From Alnus glutinosa (Eukaryota; Streptophyta; Magnoliopsida; Fagales; Betulaceae), in assembly GCF_958979055.1 (NCBI RefSeq), contig NC_084887.1, positions 32,279,544-32,343,543 of the forward strand: a stretch of 64,000 bases of DNA, written 5' to 3'. Position 1 is the stretch's first letter; each line of letters begins with the position of its first letter. A program made the translations under genes and the position numbers. Shown here piece after piece: positions 1 to 13,636 of this stretch. The notes under the pieces are model-generated. The model did not search any database, was not told the origin of the DNA, and saw nothing but the letters and a program-made list of their open reading frames with translations.

Positions 1-405
1 AAAAAGGTTAAAAAAAGTCACGAAAACAAATTAAACAATCATAGGTAGCCATACACTGGAAAAGGGTATTGAAGGAAAAGGCCTTTAACTCTGCTATCGT
101 CCTCTTCTTGTTTTCAAAGCTTCGGTTATTTCTTTCTTTCCAAATACACCACATCATGTAGAGCGGAATCTTCTAACCGAATATAGAGTTTCATAAGGCA
201 TTAGCTGTCTCACAATGGGATAAAAGGTGGTCAATGGTTTCCCCACACTTCTCACACAAGCAACACCGATCTACCACAATGATATACCGCTTTCTTAAGT
301 TAATCAAAGTGAGGATCTTACCTAAAGCGGCCAACCAAGCGAAGAAAGCCACTCTCAAAAGGGCCTTACTCAGCCAAATACACCTCCAAGGGAAATGAGT
401 GTTGT
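1..405 (-). mobile_element. LINE remnant, reverse-transcriptase zinc-binding (zf-RVT) region
   Basis: On the minus strand this reads as the C-terminal zinc-binding part of a plant L1-type reverse transcriptase. Visible blocks include a Cys-x2-Cys with downstream His/Cys residues (CLCEKCGETIDHLLSHC) and the familiar WCIWKERNNRSFE block. In-frame stops show it is dead. It lies in an intron, or just upstream, of the kanadaptin-like gene, in opposite orientation. Confidence 0.7.
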
Positions 406-532
406 CATGGAGGATTTAGACATTATAGAACGTCCGTACATCACACAACCTCTCTTGAAAGGGTTCCAAGAGAGACCATATGTATTGCAAGTTTCATGAG
501 CACCAAGAAATCGATAATAGTTCTTGTTGAGT

Positions 533-718
533 AATATGTCTTGAGGGAATTGGGGGTCTTGGGTTTTTATTTTATTTGTTTATTTATTCTGTTTTGTGGG
601 CTTTGGGTTTGATGACTTGGATTTCTTGCCTGTTTTGGAGCCTCTTGTGTATACTGTTTGTGTACTTGGGTGCCTTACGCTTTTTAATAAATTATTATTC
701 ATCAAAAAAAAAAAAAAA
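533..718 (+). mobile_element. Retroposon 3' end with poly-A tail
   Basis: A T/G-rich stretch includes the phrase 'tgtatactgtttgtgtacttgggtgcc', then an AATAAA-like motif ('ttaataaatt') and a 16-A run at about 703-718. This is the usual 3' tail of plant L1 elements. No target-site duplication could be paired with certainty. Confidence 0.55.
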
Positions 719-1547
719 AGTTATGTACTCAAAAACTCTAAATAAAACAACTGATCAATTAATAATATTTTATTTTTCTTAGGGAAGAAAATAAGGAAGA
801 AGGAATGCTAAATACTGAAATACAAACCAGCTGGGATATCTATAAGTTCAACAGTAAAAAGGCTAAACATATAGGATTCCAGAGAACTATTATAAAATTT
901 CTTTGGGACATGTCAAACATATTTTTCAAAATTCATGAGAACGGAACCAGTAAGCGTAAGCACACAGACACACACACACTCACACAAATCCAATCAAATA
1001 TATTAAATGAAGAATATAAATATCTTTGGAGTGGCCATATGGATTTGTTGGAATAATCTCTCCTGCAAGTGAAAATTTGTGGCAATCTCAATGGTGGGGA
1101 GCAGAGTGAAGTCTAAGTATGTTGTGTTCTCTTTATCTGCTGATTGCAAATTGTTTGTGAGGAAAATGACTTCATTAGTTAATGCTGTATACAAACTGCA
1201 AGTCATGAAAACTCTTTTAATTTGAGATAATATTTGCTTGACTTTTGAAAAGTTTTAGGTGGTCTTCTTGTGCATAAGTTCCAGGCCAAAAAAATATGGC
1301 AAGAAATTAAAACACGAAAAAGCATATCTGCAGCCAAACAAGGCATAAGCCTTCAATACCCATGCCAAAAATATCAATGCTTTTTCACACTCTAGCTGTG
1401 CCTCACATGACCCATGCCTTGAAACAAGCATGACTCACGCCTTAAAAAATTGTTAAGTAGGGGAGAAATCTTTTTCTTCTTGGGAAGGAATTGGTTCATA
1501 TGTACACAGATAATTTGACATTGTACTTCTGTTACAATTTTCTGTAG
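719..1547. other. Probable intron of the kanadaptin-like gene
   Basis: No convincing exon is visible. It holds a short CA-rich microsatellite near 960-985 and a pyrimidine-rich acceptor ending at 1547. The upstream exons of the gene must lie to the left of the window. Confidence 0.5.
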
Positions 1548-3763
1548 ATTGTGGAAGAACTTGAGAGCTTGGAAGAGACACTGAATGATAGTATCCGAGA
1601 AAGTATAGGTGCACGTTATGGAACGATAACTCGTGGTAAGAAGAACGGAGCAACAGAAGAAAATGAAGAATATATAAGGTATTTTATCTATGGCAAGACT
1701 GTTTTTCAAACAGAAACTTCAAGATTAATTTAGTATTATTGTTTTTCAAACAGAAACTTCAGAAAAATATTTGGACTTCATATGAATTCTCCAGCCATCC
1801 TCTCTTGTATCAGCTAGCTTTATTACTTGTAATCATAATTTACATGATTAGTTATTGACTTATTCAATGACTGTAAATGATTTCATCCCTTCCTCAACCC
1901 GCCAATAGGATATCTATATTGTTTTGTTCTTGAATAATCAATGACAATGGTCATGGTCATTATGATCATTCAAATTGGATTTATCTTTTAATACATATTT
2001 AATTATATGTCGTTGGTCAGTGATGATGATGAATTTTATGACCGGACAAAGAAGAAGCCCTCTAGTCAAAAAGCGGGTCAGAGCCAATCTATTGAAACTG
2101 CTGATACTCTTCTTGATAAGAAAGATGCCATAATGAAGAAAATGGAAGAGAAGAAAGAGTTTCTTTCAATCGAGAAGAACAAAATTGCGTCAGAAACTGC
2201 AGTTGAAACTGAAGTCGGAGATGTACTTGATGCTTTCATGTCAGGGCTTTCATCTCAGCTAGGTATTTAGTTCTAATTTTGGAAAACTTCTAGATATATT
2301 GTGTGATTATTTTGTGATTTATTTTGGAATGTGTAGTGTGGAAGAAAAACCCTTTCGTGTTGTCTTTTTGTAGTGTACTTGCATATCTGCATGTGTCTGT
2401 GTTGTTGTCCACATGCATTTGTGTGTGATAGGGGAGAAGCAATTTAGGCATTATAATGCTATCCGGGCATTATTAATGATTATGTAGGTTGCGTCTGAAG
2501 CTGTTCTGGTATGTAAACTGAAATTAATGATGTTTGGTTCCATATATTTTTACATGTGTAACACGAGAAAATCTGTGGATTATTTACATTTTTCCTGTCT
2601 TTAGTTCTGATCATCCATAAGACTAGATTTCGAAGTACTTTGGAGATGTACGTATATGTGACCTCTTCCATGTCCAAGTCATTGATTAATTGTATTCTTA
2701 TTAAAATGTGATGCAAATGTTTTTGGTGTTCCATTATTGTTCAGTAATTAGTAAATACTTGAGAGCATTTCATCTTACTGTTTTGTTGTCAATTCCTTAT
2801 TATTGTCAGTGCTTGATAAAACTATGCAACTTGAGAAGGAATTATCAACTCTCCAGTCTGAAATGGATAGGATATGCTACTTGTTGAAGATTGCTGATCC
2901 AACTGGAGAAGCTGCTAGGAAAAGGGATTTGAAAGCACAAGAACAAAAGGCTAACAAATCAGAAACACCCACTGTTACTATTAAGAAGCAACTTCCTATG
3001 GCACCAAAAGAAAACAGTGGACCTGAGAAACAGGTGAACGGCTCCATGCTGAAAGAGGGAAGTACAGATGCAACTATGGAATCAAGCAAGAAGCCAGAAG
3101 CTGTCAAGATTGTCAGTGATACAACTGAAGGCAAAACTGCTGTATATACTGCTGTGAAGCCCCAGTGGCTTGGGGCTGTAGAGGACAGAAAGATAGAAGA
3201 GACCCAACAAGTAGCACCACTGGATCTGCATGAGCCTGATCATTTTGTTGACTATAAAGACAGGAAGCAAATTTTGGGTAGTGGGGATAAAACACAGACA
3301 GAGGTGGGCTCTGGGATTGAAAGTGCTGCACCGGGTTTGATTATAAGGAAGCGGAAGCAAGTTGAGAAACCTGAAGGTGATGACAAGAATGCTTCTCAAC
3401 TGCGGACGTCTTCCTCCTCAGGAGCTGTGATGGCAGAGGATGCTGTGGCATTGCTTTTAAAACATAAAAAAGGGTATTGTGCACCAGAGGATGAGGAAAT
3501 GCATGAAAGCCAAGACATTCCGGGGGGTAACCAATCTAGCAAGGATGACAAAAAGCCTAAGAGGGTGCTTGGTCCTGAGAAGCCCTCATTTCTCAACAGT
3601 AATCCTGATTATGAATCGTGGGTGCCCCCTGAAGGTAAGATGTCTGACTATTACGTTCTTTGCAACTTATTTGTATTTCGTTTAATGGTTATACTATCTC
3701 GTGTTTTATGCAGGACAAACAGGTGACGGGCGGACCTCATTAAATGAACGATTTGGTTACTGA
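1548..3763 (+). CDS. Kanadaptin-like protein (SLC4A1AP homologue), 3' exons only
   Basis: Four exons join in frame: 1548-1678, 2021-2262, 2810-3634 and 3714-3763, all with GT/AG junctions and ending in TGA. They encode 415 residues. Features seen are the EELESLEETLNDSIRESIGA segment, an acidic SDDDEFYDRTKKK motif, a coiled coil beginning LDKTMQLEKELSTLQSEMDR, a long Lys/Glu-rich hydrophilic stretch, and a conserved end (PEKPSFLNSNPDYESWVPPEG then LNERFGY). Family knowledge: animal kanadaptin is a mostly nuclear protein with an N-terminal FHA phosphopeptide-binding domain, and plant members are annotated as FHA-domain or kanadaptin-like proteins of unclear role. The FHA exons are not in the window, so the gene is cut by the left edge rather than shown to be broken. 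The frame runs on past 3634 into the intron; the spliced end is preferred because it restores the conserved C-terminus. Confidence 0.85.
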
Positions 3764-4417
3764 GTTTCACAAGTGTTGTGGTTTCCATTTTCCAAGTTGT
3801 GTGTTTACTACCGTGGGTAGCTTGGGTTATAATTATTATGTCACTAACCAAGCTAAAGTTAAGGGCATGCCTTAAAATTATGTGCTTTTGGTGGCACTCA
3901 TCATGGAAATGGTCTGTCGCACTTGCCTGGCCTTGAATAACCAAGTTCATGTTGGAGGCATATGATTAAAATGTGTATTGTAGGAGACATTCAGAGCAAA
4001 CATGTAATAGAGAAACGTGTAACTGAGTCATTAGTTGTTAATACTTGGTAAAAAATGGACTAACAAAGCGACTTGAAATGAATTTTGGAAGAGGCAACTT
4101 CATGAAATTACTCATAGGAACTTATTTTTGTTATTGTGGGAAGAATTGCACTTCCTGGTTCCCTTTTTTTCAAAGCTAGGTCTAATAGAGACTCTTTCCT
4201 GCTAGGTTGTTTTCCCAAGTCGATGCAACTGGGGGTTATAGTATTCTTAAAATAGACAGCCTGCCTATGACCATCCCCCGGAGTGGGGATTCCATCATCT
4301 TGTAAACAATATAGGACACCACCAGCCCTCGTCACTAATGGGTTATTAGTGTGCGTTTTTGGACATGTATTAATAGAGATGATCTATTTTGATTTTACAT
4401 ATCTAATAGTTTAAAAT
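3764..4417. other. 3' UTR and spacer after the kanadaptin-like gene
   Basis: No gene is visible. The first 200-300 bases are probably the 3' UTR of the upstream gene. The rest is ordinary AT-rich spacer. Confidence 0.4.
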
Positions 4418-4962
4418 GGAAAAGTACACGTACCTCCTTTAATTATCAATGTCCTTCTTAAACTACTAATTGTGTTTATTTTTTTCTTAAACTATTAAAA
4501 AATGTCAATATCCTCACAAAGACAACAAAATGATAAAAAAGACCCTAATTTTTTTCATTAAGACAAAAATGTCCTTATAAATTTGGATAAAAAAAACTAA
4601 AAAGAATAAAGAAGAAAAAAACGAAAGAAAAAAATAAAAATTTTAAAAAATAATAAGAAAGCAAAATTAAAAAGAAATAAAAAATGATTTTTTTTAAAAG
4701 AGTTATAAAATAACAAAAATTAAAAATAACTGAAAATTATTAAAAAAATGAAAAGCCTTTGTTTTTTTAGATTTTTTTTTTTAAAAAAAAAAAATAGTTT
4801 TATATAATTTTACGAAGGTCATTTTTGTCATTGGAGATACGTTGACATTTTTTAATAGTTTAAGGGAAACATTAACACAATTAATAGTTTTTAAAGAGAT
4901 GGGGGTCTGTGTATATTGACAATGATGCAGTAGTTTGAGAATAAGGTATGTGTACTTTTCTT
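4418..4962. mobile_element. Inverted-repeat (MITE-like) element, about 545 bp
   Basis: The left arm (GGAAAAGTACACGTACC, then 'aaactactaattgtgtt' and 'ttaaactattaaaaaatgtcaa') recurs as its reverse complement at the right end (ending 'ggtatgtgtacttttc'). The arms are imperfect and roughly 100-150 bp long, around an A-rich core without coding potential. No clear target-site duplication was found, so the exact ends and superfamily are open. Confidence 0.65.
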
Positions 4963-4991
4963 GGACCCTAATTTAAATGTTGTTACATGGT

Positions 4992-5444
4992 TATGAAGGC
5001 TGTATATTCCGGTCTTGGCTAGTGAGGATCGTGGTTATGGAGGCTGTATGCTGCTTGGAGGTTTCCCGGAGAGGGTGCATGGTTCATACGCGTCGGCTCC
5101 GGCAACAATTTTCCTTACGCCGGTTGCTTAGTGGTTTTCATATCATTTTGTATATTCTGTTCTCTTTTCACAGTCTACCATTATAATGATCAAATTTTAC
5201 TTGAACATTTAGATGGCTTGGGAGCTAGATCGGCCCTCTTTTCTTTAGATTTGATGTGTTTTATTATAAGGAGAGGCTCAAATGGTTGTTCTTGTAATGC
5301 TTGTTTTATTATTTTGGTAGCTGCTTCAAGTCAGGATGTTTCCTGGCTTTGTGTGGAAGGATTCTGTATCTCTATTCACATAGATCTTTATTCTAGTAAT
5401 GAAATTTGCTGGCATTGCCAGTTTGTTCAAAAAAAAAAAAAAAA
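4992..5444 (+). mobile_element. Retroposed insert with poly-A tail and 17-bp target duplication
   Basis: The 17-mer AAATGTTGTTACATGGT occurs at 4975-4991 and again at 5445-5461. It brackets 453 bp that end in a run of about 19 A beginning at 5429. Direct repeats of this length plus a poly-A tail are the signature of L1-machinery retroposition. The insert has no convincing reading frame. It contains a short internal repeat (GGTTATGAAGGCTGTAT and GGTTATGGAGGCTGTAT). It may be a 5'-truncated LINE, a SINE or a processed non-coding transcript. Confidence 0.8.
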
Positions 5445-5461
5445 AAATGTTGTTACATGGT

Positions 5462-6365
5462 AAATATATTGACACTCCATTTAAAAAAAAAAAAAAACAC
5501 CATATGTGATGGTAGACGCAACAAAATAAAATCTCGACTCATCCATTTCAACTACTTTTCAAGTACATTCGATATTCTGAACAGAATCCTTGTTCTTCCT
5601 AGAGTTCCTATAAAGTTCGCTGTGTTTTCTGCACAACATTTGTTAATTTCTCAACCTTCAAAAGGGTTTAAGCCATTCTATAAACTCTGATACAGAATTT
5701 TTGATTCCCATATATTACATGCTAAAAGTACCTCTATTGCTCACATTTACACAAAAATGAATACACATATAACAAATGGGCCAGAACAAGAATTAAAAGT
5801 ATCCTATACCAAGAGCAATTTTTGCATTAGCAACTATGAAAGGAATCTGATCTTCTAGCATTTTCTCACGACCAAGATATGCAGACAGGTTCTGTAATCA
5901 CTCCAATCATCATGAAGCTTTGCATCTTTCACATGATGCATGAAATATATTGTCAGAAACTGTGTCAAGCAGCAGCCAGGTTATGCATTAATTTCCTAGG
6001 TTCCTTTTTTGGAATTTTCTTTGCCCTATGATTCAGCTTCGGACAAGCTTTTAACCCACATGGCATACATACACTCAGAAACTGAAGTTCATGTTGGCTG
6101 TACAGAGGCATAGAAAGCTCTGAGTTCAAGGCAGCATGAAGCAGATACCGAAGCATGTGGAAATCTTCTTAATGCCCAGGGACACATCTTCCCAAATATA
6201 TACATGGGCGGTGCAGCATTTCTCAACAAGGGTTTTTGATAAAACACCCTCCTTTTCCAAACCATGCTGATGGATAGAAACAAATAGAACTGCCATAGAT
6301 AGCAAATATCTACAGAGCCATGAGATCACTGTAGCCCTAGATGAAGAGAAAAACCCTGCATCACA
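5462..6365. other. 3' flank and probable 3' UTR of the organellar RNA polymerase gene
   Basis: No independent gene is supported. The part near 6000-6365 is more balanced in composition and likely carries the minus-strand 3' UTR. Nearer 5462 it is AT-rich spacer with a short A run. Confidence 0.4.
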
Positions 6366-9300
6366 TCAGTTGAAGAAGTATGGTGATTCTAACACGTCCT
6401 TCAAATCAAAGTCTCCACGTTCTGGTAGGAGAGGGAAAGACAACGCAGGAAAGGACTGCTGAAAGCTTTCCAATAACTGTATACAAAACAATGAGTTAGA
6501 ACAATGATATAATTTTTTTTTCCCCTTTTGCTATGCCAAAAGATAATAAAAACATGTTTTCCTTAAAATCAGCAGTTTCCACATGTATCTTAAAATCATC
6601 TATTGCTACATTTGTACAATTGTACAAGAAATCATGATAAAAAGTAGAAAATGACGAATCAATTGAAGGTTTAGAAATCAAGGGTTGTCTTAAGAAACTC
6701 CGATGATTGTCATTTGAATCAAAACTTTTCTTTCTTTGATAACCAAGGTATCCGGGACTTCATCCTGACTAGATTCCCGAGACACCGTGCAAAGCGCTCC
6801 ACACAGGTCAGGTAAAGCTCAAGCTTTCGCTAGCAAGCATGGCCCCAAGAAATTGTTTGCACTCAATGGGAGTCGAACCTTAGACCTGATACTTTATGAG
6901 GTACCAAGGTCAAGTGACTTACCACTCCAGTCAACAAAAATAACGGTGAAAATTACAGATTTGAAAAGCAGTTAGATAAGTTTAGAGCTGGCATTTATCA
7001 AAAACCTCAATTTAAATCTATTTTTCCCATATTTGATTAGCAAATTATGCTGATTATCCTAGCAGTGAATGGCCTTCCCATCTAACTTAAACGTATGCAA
7101 GTGAAGATACTGTACATTCTCCAGTATTGGTCTCTCGTAGAGTTCAACAAACTTTTCTCTAAGTATCCTGCTCATTTCATCCACATCACATGCATGCGTC
7201 CAGTATGAATCATGAACTCCTGTAATCACATACCAGTGGTATAGTCGGTAGAAGTTAAAAACGAGAGAGAGAGAGGAAAAAAAAAAAACAAAATAAAATA
7301 ACCACAAGAAAAACCTGCAAAATTCAAGCCTGCCTTTTTGCAGGCAATTGCAGTCATCATCATATGAGAACCATCAAGGGAGTGAACAAAGTTTGGTGGG
7401 AAAGCTGTCCTCTGCCGCTTGACCATTACCTATAATAGTAAAGAACAATCAAGCTCGAATTTTTTGACTCAGAAAGTTCAACACTTTATATGATGGCTAC
7501 ATTCACCGCCTTAAAAACCTAGAAAGTTAAAACAATGAGCCCAACCAAAGATGAAATTGACCTCCTTTCTTTCGTTTTTTTTTTCCCTGTTCCATTTTAT
7601 GCCACAAAGAAGAGATTGGCCCAATATATGCATCTTTGTGTTCAGTTAGGATGTGCAAACCAACGATACATCCACGCATTTTGGTTGGATCCATCATTAG
7701 ATGCCCTTCCAGTTTCCATATTCAAAGCAGAGCCATGAATCTTCTTCTTTGCAGATTAGAAAAGGGAGAGGGAAGAAAACTGGGGGGAGGAGGGTTGTAT
7801 GAATGGTGACAATATAAATGCATTTCAATAATTTCCATGTACAAACTAAGGCGCACATATTAAAATAATGAATTTTAACATAATTAAGAAAAGAGAAAAA
7901 TGGCCCTCAAGGGACATGATGGGGCAGAACTGCAGGAAGGTGGGGACATTGCATCCCTGTATGTAGCACCCCATATCTAGCTAAAAATTTGAGGCGCCCC
8001 CACATGTTTGCAGAGAAATGGTACAACATAAAATAGGTGTCCCATACATGCAATGGCATAAGATGATAGTATCCTAGGACAAACATTTCGGCTAAGAAAA
8101 TGCAGGGCCATCCAACAATTTCACATTTCACTGTATAATGCAAATGTAAAGTGTGTGCTGAAGTACACTAAATGGCATCACAAATGCTCATAAAAAAAGG
8201 CATCACAAATAACTAAAGCAGAGCCCAGATGGAGAAAATAAGTACAGCTACCTTTTCTGTTTCTCGCTGTAGTGTCAAAACCTGAAGAGAGGTTTTTACC
8301 TGCATTGAATTTTACAAAGAGAAACTCAATGACTTCAAATGGTGCTTTGGATTCTATAAACCGTTAATGTTCCTGTAAATTTTGAAACACTCACAAGATG
8401 CCTTCCCAATTTGCGGTAAGGTTGCACAACAGGAAGTCCAAGTGGAGTTGTCCACCGCACTGGCTGATTTTCAGATGCAATTATCTGTTCATGTTCAAAC
8501 TATGAAGTCAGATATGTAGAAAATGACTACAGGAAAACAAGTAGACAAGAATGGTAAACAAATTTAAGCCAACCAAAAGCAAACAGGTAGAGGACACACT
8601 TTAGCACATTCACCAAGCCAGCTCATGATACTGCGTGCAGCTTCAAACATCTCCCCCAAGGCAGTTAGGGTGGTCTGCCCAGGCAATAGTACAGAGTATT
8701 GTTATTTAACTTAAAAGTGAGGTTACAAATAGTATCAATCCTCCTCCCTCCTTCCATTACCTTTGCAGCATAACAAGAAGCACCAAAGAGCTCTGCATCA
8801 TCTGCAATTGCACCGCGTTCCTTCAACCTCTTCTTGATCTGTTCTCTAGCACCGATGTAAGTGACACCATAGACTGATGTCATCACTGTTTGCTTCACCA
8901 ATTTCCTGTCCACCTAGATGATGTCCATCGATCAGGTCAACTATCAGTTACAAGAGACAGGAGGTCATCCAGTAGGCAAAATGGCAATGCACACCAAGCA
9001 GATCATATAGAACCTATTGGCATCTACTGAATGACTCGTGGTGAAAAATAATACAACGTTATGGTATCTATGACTGCCAAGTTTATCTTAGAACATATGC
9101 ATTACATGGCATTGTTCAAATCAAGACCAGAAAAGTTGGTGAAGGACCTGATTAATCAATATTCTTGCACGCAATGCTTCCGGAAAAATATTAGGATCTT
9201 TTTGTGCATCCCTCTGCATGATCTCTAACACTCTGCATGGCAAATATGACATCATCACCTAGTGGTTTTCATAGAAAACTTCCTTTAAAAGAGAAAATGA

Positions 9301-12300
9301 TGGCCACTGCAGTTAGAAATACTTTGTGTAAATTAACAAAGATTTGTGCAGCCTAGTGAAAAACCATATTCAAATGTTCTTAAAATCACATTAGTCCAAT
9401 TCATTTTGATTGAAATGTCAAATTTTGTTATTAGAATAAATTAAAATTAAGACAGAAGCATTTTACTAGCCATTTGCTTCTATAGACACCATCAAATTCA
9501 GAAGTACCAATACCTTCTTGGTTGTTTAGAACCGCTGATCAATACTATTGTTTTCTTACCACCAACTTTTTTTTTGATGACGTGGAACCCTTCCAAGACA
9601 GGGCTACTTCGTGTACCCACTCCTATTAAGTAAACCTCGGACCCGTATAAAGCGTCCCCTCCACAAAGATCGGAAAATACTTTGACTTCGCCAGCGGGCT
9701 GGTCCCAAAGAATTGTTTGCACCCAAGGGGATTTGAACCTTAGACCTCATGGGACTACCACAAAGACCAAGACCCTTACCACTTGAGCCAACCCCTTGGG
9801 GTTTCTTACCACCAACTACCCTGGCAAAAGTTCATAGTAGGCTCCTCATCCTTCTTAAACTGGCCTTGCTTTTGGCATAATTTATAAAGGGCTTGATATC
9901 AGGCTCAGCTATTCATAAAATAATTGCAGAGTTTGGGGATTGAAAACTGACCCATCCAAATGACCAAATTACTTCAAGATTATTTTTGATTATAAATAAA
10001 TTTATTACCTTTTCGGTATCTCTCTTTAAAATCAAATTTTCAGCTTTCATTTAGATAAATTATGAGGTTGTTTAGAAAGTATAATTTCTGCAAACCCCCA
10101 AACCTGCAAATGCAGGAAACAAACAGCTCCTAAATGATGGCTGCGAAATGAAGCAAGAAAAAAGAAGGAAGGGTGTGTAACTGCCAGAGACTTGCTTCCT
10201 TAAGATGCAGTAGCTCTAGTTGCATAACTTAAAACCATAGGATGAAAATTCCTCCTTCCACAAGAAGGGATAGAGAAGTTCATTTAGCAATAGCAGAAGA
10301 AATAGATGTTCGGGAACTCTTTTCAGTCAGGATCCTCCAGGATATAACGAAATATTGTGAGTTCCACAATGATGGCCCAACCTATTCTGAATTTCCTATT
10401 TTGCTTGCATACACTAGTAGAGAGGTATGCATGCATCATTCACTCCAACAATATATAGACATTTGAAAGTTCTTTTTCTTTTTTCCTCTCTTTCCAATTA
10501 GAAATGCAATCAGAGAGATGAGTTTTGAAATTACACATGCTTTAATCAGCAATCTAGAAACACAGAGGTAATTATTCATACTATAAGGAATGAAGCTTAG
10601 TCTATGATCAGAATTCCTTTATTAAACCAAAAGCTTTCCTCTTTTTACCATTTTTTTGATGAATAATACTTTTATTGAAAGAAAATGGCAAAGCTCTCAT
10701 ACACGAAAAGTATACAACAGAGCCAAACACCCTATATAGCCTTTCCCTTTTTACCCATATGTTGTACCACTTCAAATTTCTCCAGGTTCTAACTTATAAT
10801 TTTTGAATCGTACATTTAAAATCAACGCTGGATAGCAAACTGCCAACTTAATTTGTTTGCTTAATTAAAAACACCTAAACTGCAGCAAGAATAAAGAGAA
10901 GTGCAGTGCTTCCTGAAATCTTACCAGAGTGACTAAAAGTAAAAAAGGTTTAGGACCCCCATTCTCTGATGGATCCCATTTGCCTTAGTAAAGAACAGCT
11001 TACCTAGCAGCTATTCCTGAGTAAACATCTGCAGGCTTCTCTCCCGCAACTAAATTGACGGAAGCTGCTCCCACCTGAATGGAACATTACTAATGAGAAC
11101 TAATGCACAGGCATCCGAAAATGAAGCAAATCTTTTTGATCAGAGAGAGAGAGAGAGAGAGAGAGTTTTCCATGAAATAAATAGCAAATCAGTTTTGATA
11201 TCAACAAATGGCATCAGAATAGAGCATTATTTACAGGGAAAATTAACTGAATACGTGTGAATAAATGCCAACTAAATAGTTGGTTAACAAGTTTTGTTAA
11301 TCAACTTCAACAGTATTTTTGGCAATTTTCTTTTTTGTTATAAGTTACCACAAGTTTATTTTCTTAAATACTGTCTTAAGTGTTCCCGAAATCTCAAATC
11401 ATATTGCTTGATATCTTATGATTCAGAAGCCAACATAAAATGCCAATTAAGACAATGTTTTGAATCCTGACATATAGAACTAACACTTCAGAACGTGTAA
11501 TTTTTACATTGAGTAGGAGCAGTCAAACAGATGTAATGGAAAGAAATTGTATTATAGATATCAATGCCAAAACTGAATAGCAGTTCCACTGACAGTTTGT
11601 TAATGGGGAAGTGCAATCGTGGTAAATGAAAAAAACTGGGTCCTTTTTTTCCTGCTAAGTTAAAAAGTAACATAGGCAAATGGACTCGATCGCTATTATT
11701 CCCATGAAACTGAGTTTTACAGCATGTCATGTACATCTGGCATTCTTTTTTCTTTTTCTTTTTCTTTCAAATATGGGAAGTCATCTAAGCAGAAGGAAAA
11801 ACTTAATAGCTTCTCCTAAATTAAAATAGAAAAGAAAAACAATGTCACTACCTTGTCTCTTCCGAGAGCAGCATAGTGTTGTAAACCATTGCAAGAACCA
11901 TCCTAGAGAAACATCATAAAGGGGCAAAAATATCTCAGTACAATTATTAACTATGAAGAAAACATAACACGCCAGATGAAACCAAAGCTTAGCTATACTG
12001 GGAAGAACTTATACAGCAAGCATATGGTGGTATAATATAACAAAAGAAATATGAAATGCAATTAAACTGGTGCCATGGAAATCTATGCTAAAATTGCAAC
12101 AAGATGTTAAAGGTCCTCTAATACATGAGAAATCAAGTAAAAAACCTAACAAAGGAACCCACCTAAACTTATCCTTTGGTTTGTCTCTACAACAGACTGG
12201 AAAGAGGAGGTAACCATAACAAATGAATCCTACAAGTGTTCAAATAAGGAAAGCCCACAAAAAGCAACATATAAACGTGCAAACACATGAATCATGGAGA

Positions 12301-13605
12301 CGGTTTATACATAAATACAAAGAAACTATTTCACCTCTCTGCAGCTCCCTTGCACTAAGCTCTGATCCTCTTTATTCCCTTTATTTTACCTTTTTCCAAT
12401 TTTCTTTATCATATTTTTCCTATAAAATCTAATACATGAATATAATTTATTCTAAGGTTATGTACATATTTCCTTCAGAGAGAAGTGCATAATCGCAAGA
12501 ATAACTAATCAGAGCATTAGTAAGCTCCATATCAAATTATGTTACCCATCTTTCAGAGTTCAATACAGCAAGATCAGCATTGTGCGACTATGAAAGTACC
12601 TGATGTACAGGAATATGTGAAATAAAGGTCTCTGGGGACGAACTTCTCAAAGCCTCAGTTATATTCATACACACAGCCAAGCACTGAAATGGATCTTCAG
12701 CATTCAACCACCACCGTCTGCCTTCAAGTGGCCTGTCTGCAGAATCAAATATATCATCCAAATGGTTCTCAGTAAATGCTAGTCGACCCTCATGAGATAA
12801 TTTGTCCACACCACCAGCATATAGATTTGCTAAGTGTATCTTTAACCATCGAAAGCCTGACTTTCCAAGAGGGCGTCCTTCTGCAAATTCTAAAATACCC
12901 CGGCATAGATCTGAACCAAGGTGATTTAAGTATGGGTGCATTGGGTATGCACGACCTCGAAAGTCAAGGTTATGTGGGTAGAAAAACCCTTCTTCATCCT
13001 TCATTTTTCGTGCTACCTGCTCCCAGTAAAGAGTTGGCACAAACCTTATAAAAATATGATATGGTTACTGTCTTATAGGAAGTAGAAGGGATCTTACAGC
13101 GAGTTTAAGTTCTATGTCACAACGCTGTGAATGTCTCTCACTGTTCTCTTTCTTCACGGATTTGACTTTCCATTTCCATTTCCTAAGCTGAGCTCCGTCT
13201 TCAGTATCTGGCTCATCTGGTAAAGGAACCTACAACGAATCAAAAGCATTTTCAAATTGCTCTCAACAAATAAAACTCACTTCACATTGCACAATGCTTA
13301 TTTGAACAGTTTGCAGAGTGATACCAATCATTTGGAAGTTGGAATACTGTTAAACAAAGCAAGAACATCATAACTAGAAACATAAAAAGATAAAAGATAC
13401 AAAGGAACTCACATCATTGCGGTCCACCAAATCAGCAAGACAGCCGCCACCAGCCCATACTCTATCTACAACATTAAGTACCCTCTTATTTACCCTCCAT
13501 TTAGTATTTCCAAGAGTATCCAGGGCCTGGCCAGTAAATTAACATAAGCAATTATAGCATCCTGCTAAATGGAAAAAAAAAAAAAAAAAAATGGCAAGCA
13601 GAAAA

Positions 13606-13636
<31 letters not shown>

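Noticed and set aside
3635..3726. Read-through end of the kanadaptin-like frame
   Set aside because: The extension is intronic (GTAAGA donor at 3635); the exon at 3714-3763 gives the family C-terminus.
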